From contig JBFWJK010000141.1 in assembly GCA_050253255.1 (NCBI GenBank), forward strand, positions 1 through 9,262: a stretch of DNA of 9,262 nucleotides. Direction: 5' to 3'. The notes under the pieces were generated by a model that was given only the letters and a program-made list of their open reading frames with translations, was not told the origin of the DNA and searched no databases. The stretch comes from JACKCP01 sp050253255 (lineage in GTDB: Bacteria > Desulfobacterota > Desulfobacteria > Desulfobacterales > JACKCP01). Position numbers and translations under genes: made by a program. Every line of letters begins with the position of its first letter. Position 1 is the stretch's first letter. Positions 1 to 6,454 of the stretch are shown one piece after another.

Positions 1-1143
1 AAAATATCTAGAATCTATTTCATCTCTTCCCTCTTTTTCGTTATCTGCAAAGGTTACAGATCCACCGAACACGCTGTCAGTTTCGTATAGTTTCTTTAAA
101 TCCTCAGAAAAAAACTGAAGAGAGCCGTTTTCCTTCAGAAAAGCCCATTCCCTTGAATCAGGTTTTGTAAAGCTTCCTGATGCAATTGAGGGAAAAAAAT
201 CAAAATCCTTTTTAAGGTCAAAATTTTCAATGTTCAGATTTTTTAAATTCAGGATTTTTATTCCTTTTCTGAACAGGCTGGTTTTAAAATTGTCTCCCTG
301 TTTTGCGGCTATTATTTTTTTTCCTGAGTCAAGAATGGTTGATTTGTAAAAATAATTGGAAGGGAGGTTTTCATCCTTTTCAATTTTTTTTGATTGCCAA
401 TTGAGATAAAAAAGAGCTGCTCTGAAATTTTTGTTCTTGTTGTCATAAAGATTGGCAATAATCATGCCCTTGCCATCTCTGGAGAATGATTCCAGTGACA
501 GAGGGGACAGATTTGCAGGCAGCCCATATTTTGCAAGAGTTTTAAACATGCCGTCTTCTATTGAGGATATTGTGAGGGTCTTTTCTGTAATCCATGCTAT
601 ATCCGGTTTTTTATCCTCATTTATTAAAGCGCAGGTTATACTGATTATTTCCTCAGGTATCTCATCTGTTGAAAAAAGTATTTTATTACTGTGAATCTTT
701 TCTGGCTCTGCTTTTTTTTCCAAATCCCCATCGTAATTTTTATCTGATTCAGATTCTATTATGTCTTTGCAAAGAGTGCCGAATTCACTGATATTGGTGA
801 GTATGTCCGACTTTTTTTCACTTTTCTTGCTGTATGACTCAAGAATCCTGCCTTTGTGCATAAGAGACGCCGATGTTATTGAAGTATCTTCAATAATTAT
901 GATGCTTCCGGAAATAACAAACCCTTCATTTTTTTCTTCTTCACTCAGATATACATCCTGAACAGGTGAGATGATGGCTTTCAGAACAGAATTTATTCCT
1001 TCTGAAAGATACTGGTCGGCCTGATCAGGAGAATGAATCTGAAAATTTTTTATAAAAACCGGAATTTTTTCCATTGAAAAAACTTTTAACGGAAAAATTA
1101 AACAAGTCAGAATAATTAATATTGCTGCTGCTGATTTTTTCAC
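1..1143 (-). CDS. Secreted VCBS/FG-GAP-type repeat protein, C-terminus cut by window edge
   Basis: The frame stays open for 381 codons from a GTG at 1143 to the left edge, so the protein is partial. The GTG at 1143 is preferred because AGGTGA (1154-1149) lies 5 nt upstream. An in-frame GTG at 1152 would overlap the iorB stop by 4 nt. Residues 1-23 form a signal peptide: two Lys, a hydrophobic stretch, then VFS before Met24; there is no good lipobox. Residues 25-130 look like a small alpha/beta domain with a strand-rich core (FVISGSIIIIEDTSI, about 75-89). Residues 180-381 look like beta-propeller blades (e.g. DGKGMIIANLYD, 223-234), and the end (YETDSVFGGSVTF, 353-365) resembles what I recall from Geobacter-type VCBS/FG-GAP proteins. 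The family call is from remembered similarity. The exported protein's role is unknown. It is probably co-transcribed with iorAB. Confidence 0.6.
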   Translation of the reverse strand, partial: MKKSAAAILIILTCLIFPLKVFSMEKIPVFIKNFQIHSPDQADQYLSEGINSVLKAIISPVQDVYLSEEEKNEGFVISGSIIIIEDTSITSASLMHKGRILESYSKKSEKKSDILTNISEFGTLCKDIIESESDKNYDGDLEKKAEPEKIHSNKILFSTDEIPEEIISITCALINEDKKPDIAWITEKTLTISSIEDGMFKTLAKYGLPANLSPLSLESFSRDGKGMIIANLYDNKNKNFRAALFYLNWQSKKIEKDENLPSNYFYKSTILDSGKKIIAAKQGDNFKTSLFRKGIKILNLKNLNIENFDLKKDFDFFPSIASGSFTKPDSREWAFLKENGSLQFFSEDLKKLYETDSVFGGSVTFADNEKEGRDEIDSRYF

Positions 1144-1148
1144 TTTAA

Positions 1149-1748
1149 TCACCTGAGTTCCTGAGCTTTGCTGAAGCCGGCATGAAAGGCTTTAAGGTTT
1201 GTTTCTGCAAACTGTTTTTTTGTTTTTTCCTTTATTGTCTTTTCAATAAGTTCCTTGTCGATTGGTATCAGGTTCCTTTGTGCAAGGGCACCAAGAAGAA
1301 CCATGTTGAGACTTAGAGATGTTCCTGCTTCTATTGCAAGCTTTGTAGCATCGAAGCCAAGAAAATTTTTCGATTTTTGTCTTAGAAGCTTTTCAATTTC
1401 TTCCTGTTCAGGATATTTAGCAAGGCCGATTGCCGAGGTAAAAGGCTGGAGAGGTCTCATATTTGTTATTATTTCAGTGTTTTTATTGCATTTGGCCACA
1501 GCTCTCAATGACTCGAGCGGTTCAAATCCAAGAAGAATGTCAGCTTCTCCGTCTGCAATTATTGAACTTTTGGCATCACCGAAAAGAATTGAAGATTCGA
1601 CAACGCCGCCTCTCTGGGCCATTCCGTGAATTTCGCTCATCTGAACCTGGATTCCTGCATCAAGCGCTGCTTCACCCAGGATTTTTGAAGCAAGAAGGTT
1701 ACCCTGTCCGCCCACTGCAACTATTATCAGTTTGGTTATATTGCTCAT
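1149..1748 (-). CDS. iorB: Indolepyruvate:ferredoxin oxidoreductase, beta subunit
   Basis: The 199-residue product is the small subunit of the two-subunit enzyme that oxidatively decarboxylates aryl pyruvates (from Trp, Phe and Tyr transamination) to aryl-acetyl-CoA, reducing ferredoxin in the cytoplasm. It has the full length of the family. The gamma-type 2-oxoacid oxidoreductase fold is shown by the N-terminal strand and glycine loop (LIIVAVGGQG, residues 7-16) and by the conserved SEIHGMAQRGG segment (38-48), both hallmarks of IorB. The ATG at 1748 has an AAGGA ribosome site about 9 nt upstream. It starts 19 nt after the iorA stop, so the two are surely one operon. The stop codon overlaps the ribosome site of the next gene, suggesting coupled translation. 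2-Oxoacid oxidoreductases for other acids share the fold, but pairing with an IorA-type alpha subunit fixes the call. Confidence 0.93.
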   Translation of the reverse strand: MSNITKLIIVAVGGQGNLLASKILGEAALDAGIQVQMSEIHGMAQRGGVVESSILFGDAKSSIIADGEADILLGFEPLESLRAVAKCNKNTEIITNMRPLQPFTSAIGLAKYPEQEEIEKLLRQKSKNFLGFDATKLAIEAGTSLSLNMVLLGALAQRNLIPIDKELIEKTIKEKTKKQFAETNLKAFHAGFSKAQELR

Positions 1749-1767
1749 GGTATCAGTCCTTGTTTTT

Positions 1768-3621
1768 TTATTTGGTTTTTACCGGAGATATTGCATTTTC
1801 GGGACAAATCTGAGCACAGACCGAACATCCTGTACACATATCCGCATTGATATATACTTTGTCCTTTTCTATGTAAAATGCCGGGCATCCAAGGTCGTTC
1901 ACACAGTTTCTATGATTTTTGCATTTATCCTGGTTGACCTGGAAGACTGTTTTTTTGCCCTGTCCAAGCTGTTTTGCGTATAATACACATTTCTCTTTGG
2001 CGATTACAACGGAAACACCCTTGAACTTCATTGCTTCTTCAAGTGCTTCCTGTGTTTTTCTTATATTGTATGGCTTTACAGTTTTAATATAGCCTACACC
2101 AAGGCTTTTTACGACAGCTTCAATATCAACCTGATTATATCCGTCAAAGCCCAGTTCTGTCATATCAACTCCAGGGTTTGGCTGATGTCCTGTCATTGCT
2201 GTGGTTCTGTTGTCAAGAATTACAACGGTTATGTCATGATTGTTGAATACTGCATTTAAAAGGCCGTTTATTCCTGAGTGGAAAAAAGTTGAGTCTCCGA
2301 TAAATGCCAGTGTGTTTTTTCCTGTGCTTTTTGAGAAACCGCATGCAGTTCCTATGGATGCTCCCATACAGAGAACAAAATCACCCATTCCAACAGGAGG
2401 CAGAAATCCAAGTGTGTAGCATCCAATGTCAGAAGGATATATTGTTTCGCTTCCTCCTGCTCTTTTTGCAGCATAGAAAACAGCTCTGTGTGAACAGCCT
2501 GCGCAGAGGTTTGGCGGTCTGTTAGGAAGAACAGGAAGATCAGAAGTGTCTACAGGTTGTGCGCTTTTATTTTCAAATCCGAAAAAAACTGCAATTGCAT
2601 TTCTGACTATTGAAGGGTTGAATTCATAAAGTCTTGACAAAAGTTCTTTTGACTTGCCTTTAATTTCGCATGTGATTTTTTCGGACTGGGCAACGGAACG
2701 TACATATTCTTCCATTACAGGTTCGCCTTCTTCAACCACAAGAACTTTTTCACATCCCTTGAGAAATTCCCTTATAAGAGCGTCCGGCATGGGGTTTGAA
2801 AAACCCGGTCTCAGGATTTTTACCTTTTCTTCAATTCCAAGATCTTTTATTGAGTCACAGACATAGGCGTAGCTTACGCCGTTGCAGATAATGCCAAAAC
2901 TTCCTTTGCCTTCAATAAAATTGTATGAGCATGAGTCTGAAAGTGTTGCCGCCTTTTCAAGATTGTCTAGAAGCACTTTGTGTCTTTTCCTTGATACAGC
3001 AGGAACTGAAACATAATTCATCGGGTCTTTTATAAATTCACCTTTTGTCTGAGGCGGGGTGATATCATTGAATTTCACTATACCTGACGAATGGTTGATT
3101 CTTGTTGTGGTCCTGAAAATTACAGGCTCATTCAGCTGTTCGGAAAGATCAAAGGCATACTTTATCATCTCTTTTGCTTCGTCGACTGACGAAGGCTCAA
3201 GAACAGGAAGACCTGCAAGTTTTCCGTAATACCTGTTATCCTGTTCATTCTGGCTTGAAAACATGAATGGATCGTCTGCTGTGAGAAGAACAAGCCCTTT
3301 TTTTACTCCTAGATAAGCAAGAGTCATTAAAACATCCGCTGCAACGTTGACACCCACATGTTTCATGAGACAAAGGCTTCTAAGTCCTGAGTTTGCAGAT
3401 GCAGATGCAAGCTCTAACGCAATTTTCTCGTTGGAACTGTATTCAAAATAAAGGTCTGTTTCCTTTGAAATCTGGAATAGGTTTGCAGAGATTTCTGATG
3501 ACGGTGTGCCGGGATAAGTAGTTGCAAATGCAACTCCGGCTTCAATTGCACCTCTTGCAATAGCTTCGTTTCCCAGTAGGAAGTGTCTGCTTTCGGGTTT
3601 ACCCTGTAAAAGTTTATGCAT
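1768..3621 (-). CDS. iorA: Indolepyruvate:ferredoxin oxidoreductase, alpha subunit
   Basis: This 617-residue subunit carries thiamine diphosphate and iron-sulfur clusters for CoA-dependent oxidative decarboxylation of aryl pyruvates. The ATG at 3621 is chosen because AGGGAAG lies 7-8 nt upstream; an upstream ATG at 3681 has no ribosome site and would add 20 residues foreign to the family. Domains in order: pyrimidine-binding domain with GNEAIARGAIEAGV (17-30) and TYPGTPSSEI (35-44); middle domain about 240-330; cofactor domain with LCAGCSHR (372-379), GDSTFFHSG (442-450) and DNRTTAMTG (470-478); C-terminal ferredoxin-like domain from about 563. The last cluster motif is canonical (Cys596, 599, 602, 606). 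The first reads C567-x2-H570-x2-C573-x5-C579-P, with His where Cys is usual. The length is typical of IorA. It heads the leftward operon, divergent from the regulator/bet unit. The physiological substrate in this organism is inferred. Confidence 0.95.
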   Translation of the reverse strand: MHKLLQGKPESRHFLLGNEAIARGAIEAGVAFATTYPGTPSSEISANLFQISKETDLYFEYSSNEKIALELASASANSGLRSLCLMKHVGVNVAADVLMTLAYLGVKKGLVLLTADDPFMFSSQNEQDNRYYGKLAGLPVLEPSSVDEAKEMIKYAFDLSEQLNEPVIFRTTTRINHSSGIVKFNDITPPQTKGEFIKDPMNYVSVPAVSRKRHKVLLDNLEKAATLSDSCSYNFIEGKGSFGIICNGVSYAYVCDSIKDLGIEEKVKILRPGFSNPMPDALIREFLKGCEKVLVVEEGEPVMEEYVRSVAQSEKITCEIKGKSKELLSRLYEFNPSIVRNAIAVFFGFENKSAQPVDTSDLPVLPNRPPNLCAGCSHRAVFYAAKRAGGSETIYPSDIGCYTLGFLPPVGMGDFVLCMGASIGTACGFSKSTGKNTLAFIGDSTFFHSGINGLLNAVFNNHDITVVILDNRTTAMTGHQPNPGVDMTELGFDGYNQVDIEAVVKSLGVGYIKTVKPYNIRKTQEALEEAMKFKGVSVVIAKEKCVLYAKQLGQGKKTVFQVNQDKCKNHRNCVNDLGCPAFYIEKDKVYINADMCTGCSVCAQICPENAISPVKTK

Positions 3622-3671
3622 TGTTTTCTTCCCTGATCTTTTAGGTTGATTTTTATAATACTGAATACTGT

Positions 3672-3699
3672 CATATAACATGAGTTTTTTTTGTGTAAA
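3672..3699 (-). promoter_or_regulatory. Possible iorAB promoter
   Basis: On the minus strand TTTACA (3699-3694, five of six matches to the sigma70 -35 box) is followed after 16 bp by TATATG (3677-3672, four of six to the -10 box). Transcription would start near 3665 and give a leader of about 45 nt to the iorA ATG. In AT-rich DNA such matches arise by chance, so this is only a candidate. The nearest operator palindrome lies about 115 bp upstream of the predicted start. Confidence 0.3.
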
Positions 3700-3773
3700 G
3701 TTTTAATTGATCCAATCTTAAAAAACCCTGTTTACAGCAGCTTTTGTTAAATCTTAGTTTAATTTGGCAAGAA

Positions 3774-3786
3774 TTGGTATTACCAA
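3774..3786. promoter_or_regulatory. FadR-type operator palindrome, iorA-side copy
   Basis: TTGGTA-T-TACCAA is a perfect 13-bp palindrome. It matches the general GGT-N3-ACC form of operators bound by FadR-subfamily GntR regulators, and such a regulator is encoded 230 bp away. The core TGGTATTACCAAA recurs at 3975-3987. It lies about 155 bp upstream of the iorA start codon. The assignment to the adjacent regulator is an inference from repeat, symmetry and proximity. Confidence 0.65.
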
Positions 3787-3943
3787 ATTTTTTATTGTTT
3801 TATCAGATTGTTATGATTTTGTTTTATTGATGTTTTGTTTTTTTGCAATTGTGACTTGGATATAAGAAATATCGATTTTTTGGTATAAATATACGATTTT
3901 TATCGATTTAATTTGTTAAAGCTTTGTTTTTTTTGATTTTTGC

Positions 3944-3972
3944 TTGACATAAAAAGACTGTTTGTGTAGCGT
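3944..3972 (+). promoter_or_regulatory. Promoter of the regulator-betA-betB unit
   Basis: A perfect -35 box TTGACA (3944-3949) is followed after 17 bp by TAGCGT (3967-3972), a weak -10 box matching T, A and the final T. The predicted start near 3979 falls inside the operator palindrome 3975-3985, a good position for repression by blocking polymerase. The weak -10 box may suit regulated expression. Confidence 0.55.
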
Positions 3973-3974
3973 AA

Positions 3975-3985
3975 TGGTATTACCA
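3975..3985. promoter_or_regulatory. FadR-type operator palindrome at the bet transcription start
   Basis: TGGTA-T-TACCA is a perfect 11-bp palindrome sharing 13 identical bases with the copy at 3775-3787, exactly 200 bp upstream. It lies just downstream of the predicted -10 box and 29 bp before the regulator ATG, as expected for autorepression of the regulator and the genes that follow it. Confidence 0.7.
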
Positions 3986-4014
3986 AAAGCCTTGATTGAA
4001 ATGAAAGGACTGAG

Positions 4015-4743
4015 ATGGAGGCAAAGCATATTTTTAAAAGAGCAGTCCAGGGAAGGGCTGTTGAAGATATTTCTCTTCAGATTGAAGCTGCAATAATGAA
4101 CAGGGATTTTCTTCCCGGAGAAAAGCTTCCAAGTGAAAGGGAGCTTCAGCTTCAGTTCGGTACAGGACGCGGAGTTGTAAGGGAAGCACTGAAGATATTG
4201 AAGCAAAAAGATCTTCTTGAAATTAAAAAGGGCTCACGCGGAGGTGCTTTTGTAAAAGAAGCTGAGGTAGGAAAAATAAGTGAGTCTTTGTCTTTGTTTC
4301 TCAAGCAGAAACAGATTGAGCCGGAAAAGCTTATTGAGTTCAGGGAGAGCATTGATGAAACAATAACTGTTCTTTCAATTGCAAGAGGAAGTGCTGAGGA
4401 AAAAAAAGTACTCTATGAAAAGGCGGTTGAACTCAGCCGGATAATTTCGGCAGAAAATCCGGATATGGATCTGATTGGAGAAGCTGACAGGGAGCTGAAT
4501 ATTCTTCTGGCTAAAATGACTAAAAATCCCCTTTTTGACTGGATTATGGAAGCAGTGCAGTTTGGTTTTTCCTCCTATGATTATGCTTTGTATGAAAAGG
4601 AGGAATTCCGCAGGCTTACTGCAGACAACTGGAAAAACACCGCATTTGAAATAATGAATGGTGAGCCTATGAAAGCTTTGTCTTACATTGGTTATCATTA
4701 TTCTCTTTTAAGGCGCTGTATAGAAGAAAAAAAAAGAAACTGA
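4015..4743 (+). CDS. GntR-family (FadR/FCD subfamily) transcriptional regulator
   Basis: The 242-residue protein is a ligand-responsive DNA-binding regulator. The N-terminal winged helix-turn-helix (about 10-80) shows the GntR signature: LPSERELQLQFGTGRG (38-53), VVREALKIL (54-62) and the wing KKGSRGGAFV (71-80). The C-terminal helical domain (about 100-235) fits the FCD fold. Its usual metal-binding set appears incomplete: Asp158 and His228 are in place, but Asn162 and Trp206 stand where His is typical, so it may bind its effector without a metal. AGGA lies 5 nt before the ATG. It is the first gene of the bet unit, 48 nt before betA, where TetR-type BetI would be expected. It probably binds the two palindromes in its own upstream region. 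The effector is unknown; choline, betaine aldehyde or an aryl acid are guesses. Confidence 0.9.
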   Translation: MEAKHIFKRAVQGRAVEDISLQIEAAIMNRDFLPGEKLPSERELQLQFGTGRGVVREALKILKQKDLLEIKKGSRGGAFVKEAEVGKISESLSLFLKQKQIEPEKLIEFRESIDETITVLSIARGSAEEKKVLYEKAVELSRIISAENPDMDLIGEADRELNILLAKMTKNPLFDWIMEAVQFGFSSYDYALYEKEEFRRLTADNWKNTAFEIMNGEPMKALSYIGYHYSLLRRCIEEKKRN

Positions 4744-4791
4744 GTTTTTTAATAATTATCAATACTGAATTTAAATTTTGCGGGAGGTTTT

Positions 4792-6441
4792 ATGAAAAGC
4801 AAAAACTACGATTATATAATTGTCGGAGGAGGATCGGCAGGAAGCGTACTTGCAAACAGACTGAGCAAGGATCCTTCAAACAAAGTGCTTGTGCTTGAGG
4901 CGGGAAGACCTGACTATAAACTTGATTTCAGGATTCATATGCCCGCTGCTCTTACTTATCCTTTACAGAGCAGGTTTTACAACTGGTGGTATGAGTCAGA
5001 TCCTGAACCTTATATGAATAACAGAAGAATTTATCAGCCAAGAGGAAAAGTTCTTGGAGGATCGAGCTGTATAAACGGAATGATTTACATCCGCGGAAAT
5101 GCATTGGACTATGAAAAATGGTCAACTGTAGACGGGCTTGAAGACTGGGATTATTCCCGCTGCCTGCCTTATTTTAAAAGGTTTGAAACAAGGCTTACAG
5201 GCGCAGATGCATACCATGGAGACAAAGGCCCGCTCAAAATCACAACTCCTGAATGCAAAAACCCGCTTTTCGATGCTTTTTTTGAGGCTGTTCAGCAGGC
5301 CGGATATCCCCTGACAGAAGATGTCAACGGTTATCAGCAGGAAGGTTTTTCAAAATTTGATCAGAATATTTACAGAGGAAGAAGACACAACGCTGCAAGA
5401 GCATATATTCACCCTGTTAAAAAAGAGAGACCAAATCTTGAAATTCAGTGCAGGGCAAAAGCTTCAAGAATTCTTTTTGAAGGAAACAGGGCTGTTGGTG
5501 TTGAGTACAGTGTAAAAGGGAAAAATCCAACAAAAGTTTATGGTAATGAAATAATAAGCTGCGGAGGAGCTATAAATTCACCTCAGCTGTTACAGCTTTC
5601 TGGTATTGGGAACGGAGATGAACTTAAAAAGCTTGGAATAGATGTTGTAAATGATCTTAAAGGAGTAGGGGAAAATTTACAGGATCATCTTGAGCTTTAT
5701 GTTCAGTATGCATGTAAAAAACCTGTGAGCATGTTTCCGGCTTTAAAGTGGTACAGACAGCCTTTTATCGGTGCTCAGTGGCTTTTCCAGAGAAAAGGTG
5801 CAGCTGCAACAAACCATTTTGAAGCAGGCGGATTTATCAGAGGTAATGATGAGGTGAAATATCCAAATCTTCAGTTCCATTTTCTTCCGATTGCAATCAG
5901 ATATGACGGTTCGGCTCCAAGGGAAGGGCATGGATTCCAGCTTCATGTTGGTCCTATGAATACAGATGTAAGAGGACATGTGAAAATTAAGTCTAAAAAT
6001 CCTGATAAATATCCTTCAATTCTTTTCAATTATCTTTCAACTGAGCAGGAAAGAAAAGAATGGGTTGAGGCAATAAGAAAATCAAGAGAAATAGTTTCTC
6101 AGCCAGCCTTTGACGAACTAAGGGGTAAAGAGCTTGCACCAGGCGCAGATTCTCAGACAGATGAAGAAATTCTCGATTTTGTGGCAAAAGAAGGTGAAAG
6201 TGCCTATCATCCAAGCTGTACCTGTAAAATGGGATATGACGATATGTCTGTTGTAGGATCAGACTTAAAGGTTCACGGAGTGGAAAATCTTAGGGTTGTA
6301 GATGCTTCTGTGATGCCATTTATAACAAACGGAAACATTTATGCTCCTGTAATGATGATTGCCGAAAAAGCAGCAGATATTATTCTTGGAAACAAGCCTC
6401 TTCCTGCTGAAAAAGTACCTTATTACAAGGTGGAAAAATAG
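4792..6441 (+). CDS. betA: Choline dehydrogenase (GMC flavoprotein)
   Basis: The 549-residue enzyme belongs to the glucose-methanol-choline oxidoreductases and by context oxidises choline to betaine aldehyde, passing electrons to the respiratory chain. The FAD-binding glycine loop is VGGGSAGS (11-18), with LVLEAG (33-38) closing the dinucleotide fold. GMC signature 1 starts at GKVLGGSSCING (85-96) and signature 2 at GAINSPQLLQLSGIG (259-273). The catalytic His is His473 in SAYHPSCTCKMG (470-481), and the second active-site position is in the C-terminal TNGNIYAPV (512-520), where Asn515 matches choline dehydrogenase. Length agrees with E. coli BetA (about 556). GGGAGG lies 4 nt before the ATG. 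There is no signal peptide. betB follows after 13 nt. Related GMC enzymes act on other alcohols, so choline specificity rests on betB and choX next door. Confidence 0.87.
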   Translation: MKSKNYDYIIVGGGSAGSVLANRLSKDPSNKVLVLEAGRPDYKLDFRIHMPAALTYPLQSRFYNWWYESDPEPYMNNRRIYQPRGKVLGGSSCINGMIYIRGNALDYEKWSTVDGLEDWDYSRCLPYFKRFETRLTGADAYHGDKGPLKITTPECKNPLFDAFFEAVQQAGYPLTEDVNGYQQEGFSKFDQNIYRGRRHNAARAYIHPVKKERPNLEIQCRAKASRILFEGNRAVGVEYSVKGKNPTKVYGNEIISCGGAINSPQLLQLSGIGNGDELKKLGIDVVNDLKGVGENLQDHLELYVQYACKKPVSMFPALKWYRQPFIGAQWLFQRKGAAATNHFEAGGFIRGNDEVKYPNLQFHFLPIAIRYDGSAPREGHGFQLHVGPMNTDVRGHVKIKSKNPDKYPSILFNYLSTEQERKEWVEAIRKSREIVSQPAFDELRGKELAPGADSQTDEEILDFVAKEGESAYHPSCTCKMGYDDMSVVGSDLKVHGVENLRVVDASVMPFITNGNIYAPVMMIAEKAADIILGNKPLPAEKVPYYKVEK

Positions 6442-6454
6442 TAGAGGTATTATT

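Larger units (their letters stand above)
3622..4014. promoter_or_regulatory. Divergent control region between iorA and the regulator gene
   Basis: This 393-bp gene-free stretch is very AT-rich and must carry the promoters of both divergent operons. It holds two near-identical palindromes (centres 3780 and 3980), a lone half-site TTGGTAT at 3880-3886, a short inverted repeat GTATA-AA-TATAC at 3883-3894, and three related words: ATCGATTTTT (3871), TACGATTTTT (3892) and ATCGATTTA (3902). Short reading frames across it have no ribosome site and appear incidental. Confidence 0.8.

Noticed and set aside
452..961. Two plus-strand frames of 80 and 66 codons near the left edge
   Set aside because: The opposite strand carries one continuous 381-codon frame with a signal peptide, which explains the region better.
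1255..1983. Plus-strand frames over iorB and the end of iorA
   Set aside because: They are antisense to well-supported genes and overlap each other in different frames; no start signals were seen.
3721..3740. CTGTTTACAG mini-hairpin with a T run on the minus strand as an iorAB attenuator
   Set aside because: The stem is at most three to four pairs and there is no leader peptide; too weak to support.
3764..3780. Sigma54-like element TTTGGCAAGAATTGGTA
   Set aside because: The GG at 3766-3767 is not followed by GC at the required distance (TA is found), so it does not fit the -24/-12 pattern.
3916..4206. Minus-strand 96-codon frame across the regulator promoter and start
   Set aside because: It overlaps the well-supported regulator gene and promoter, has no ribosome site, and its composition looks incidental.
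6359..6454. N-terminal extension of BetB by 32 residues
   Set aside because: It would overlap the end of betA and lacks a ribosome site; the ATG at 6455 has one and matches the family N-terminus.
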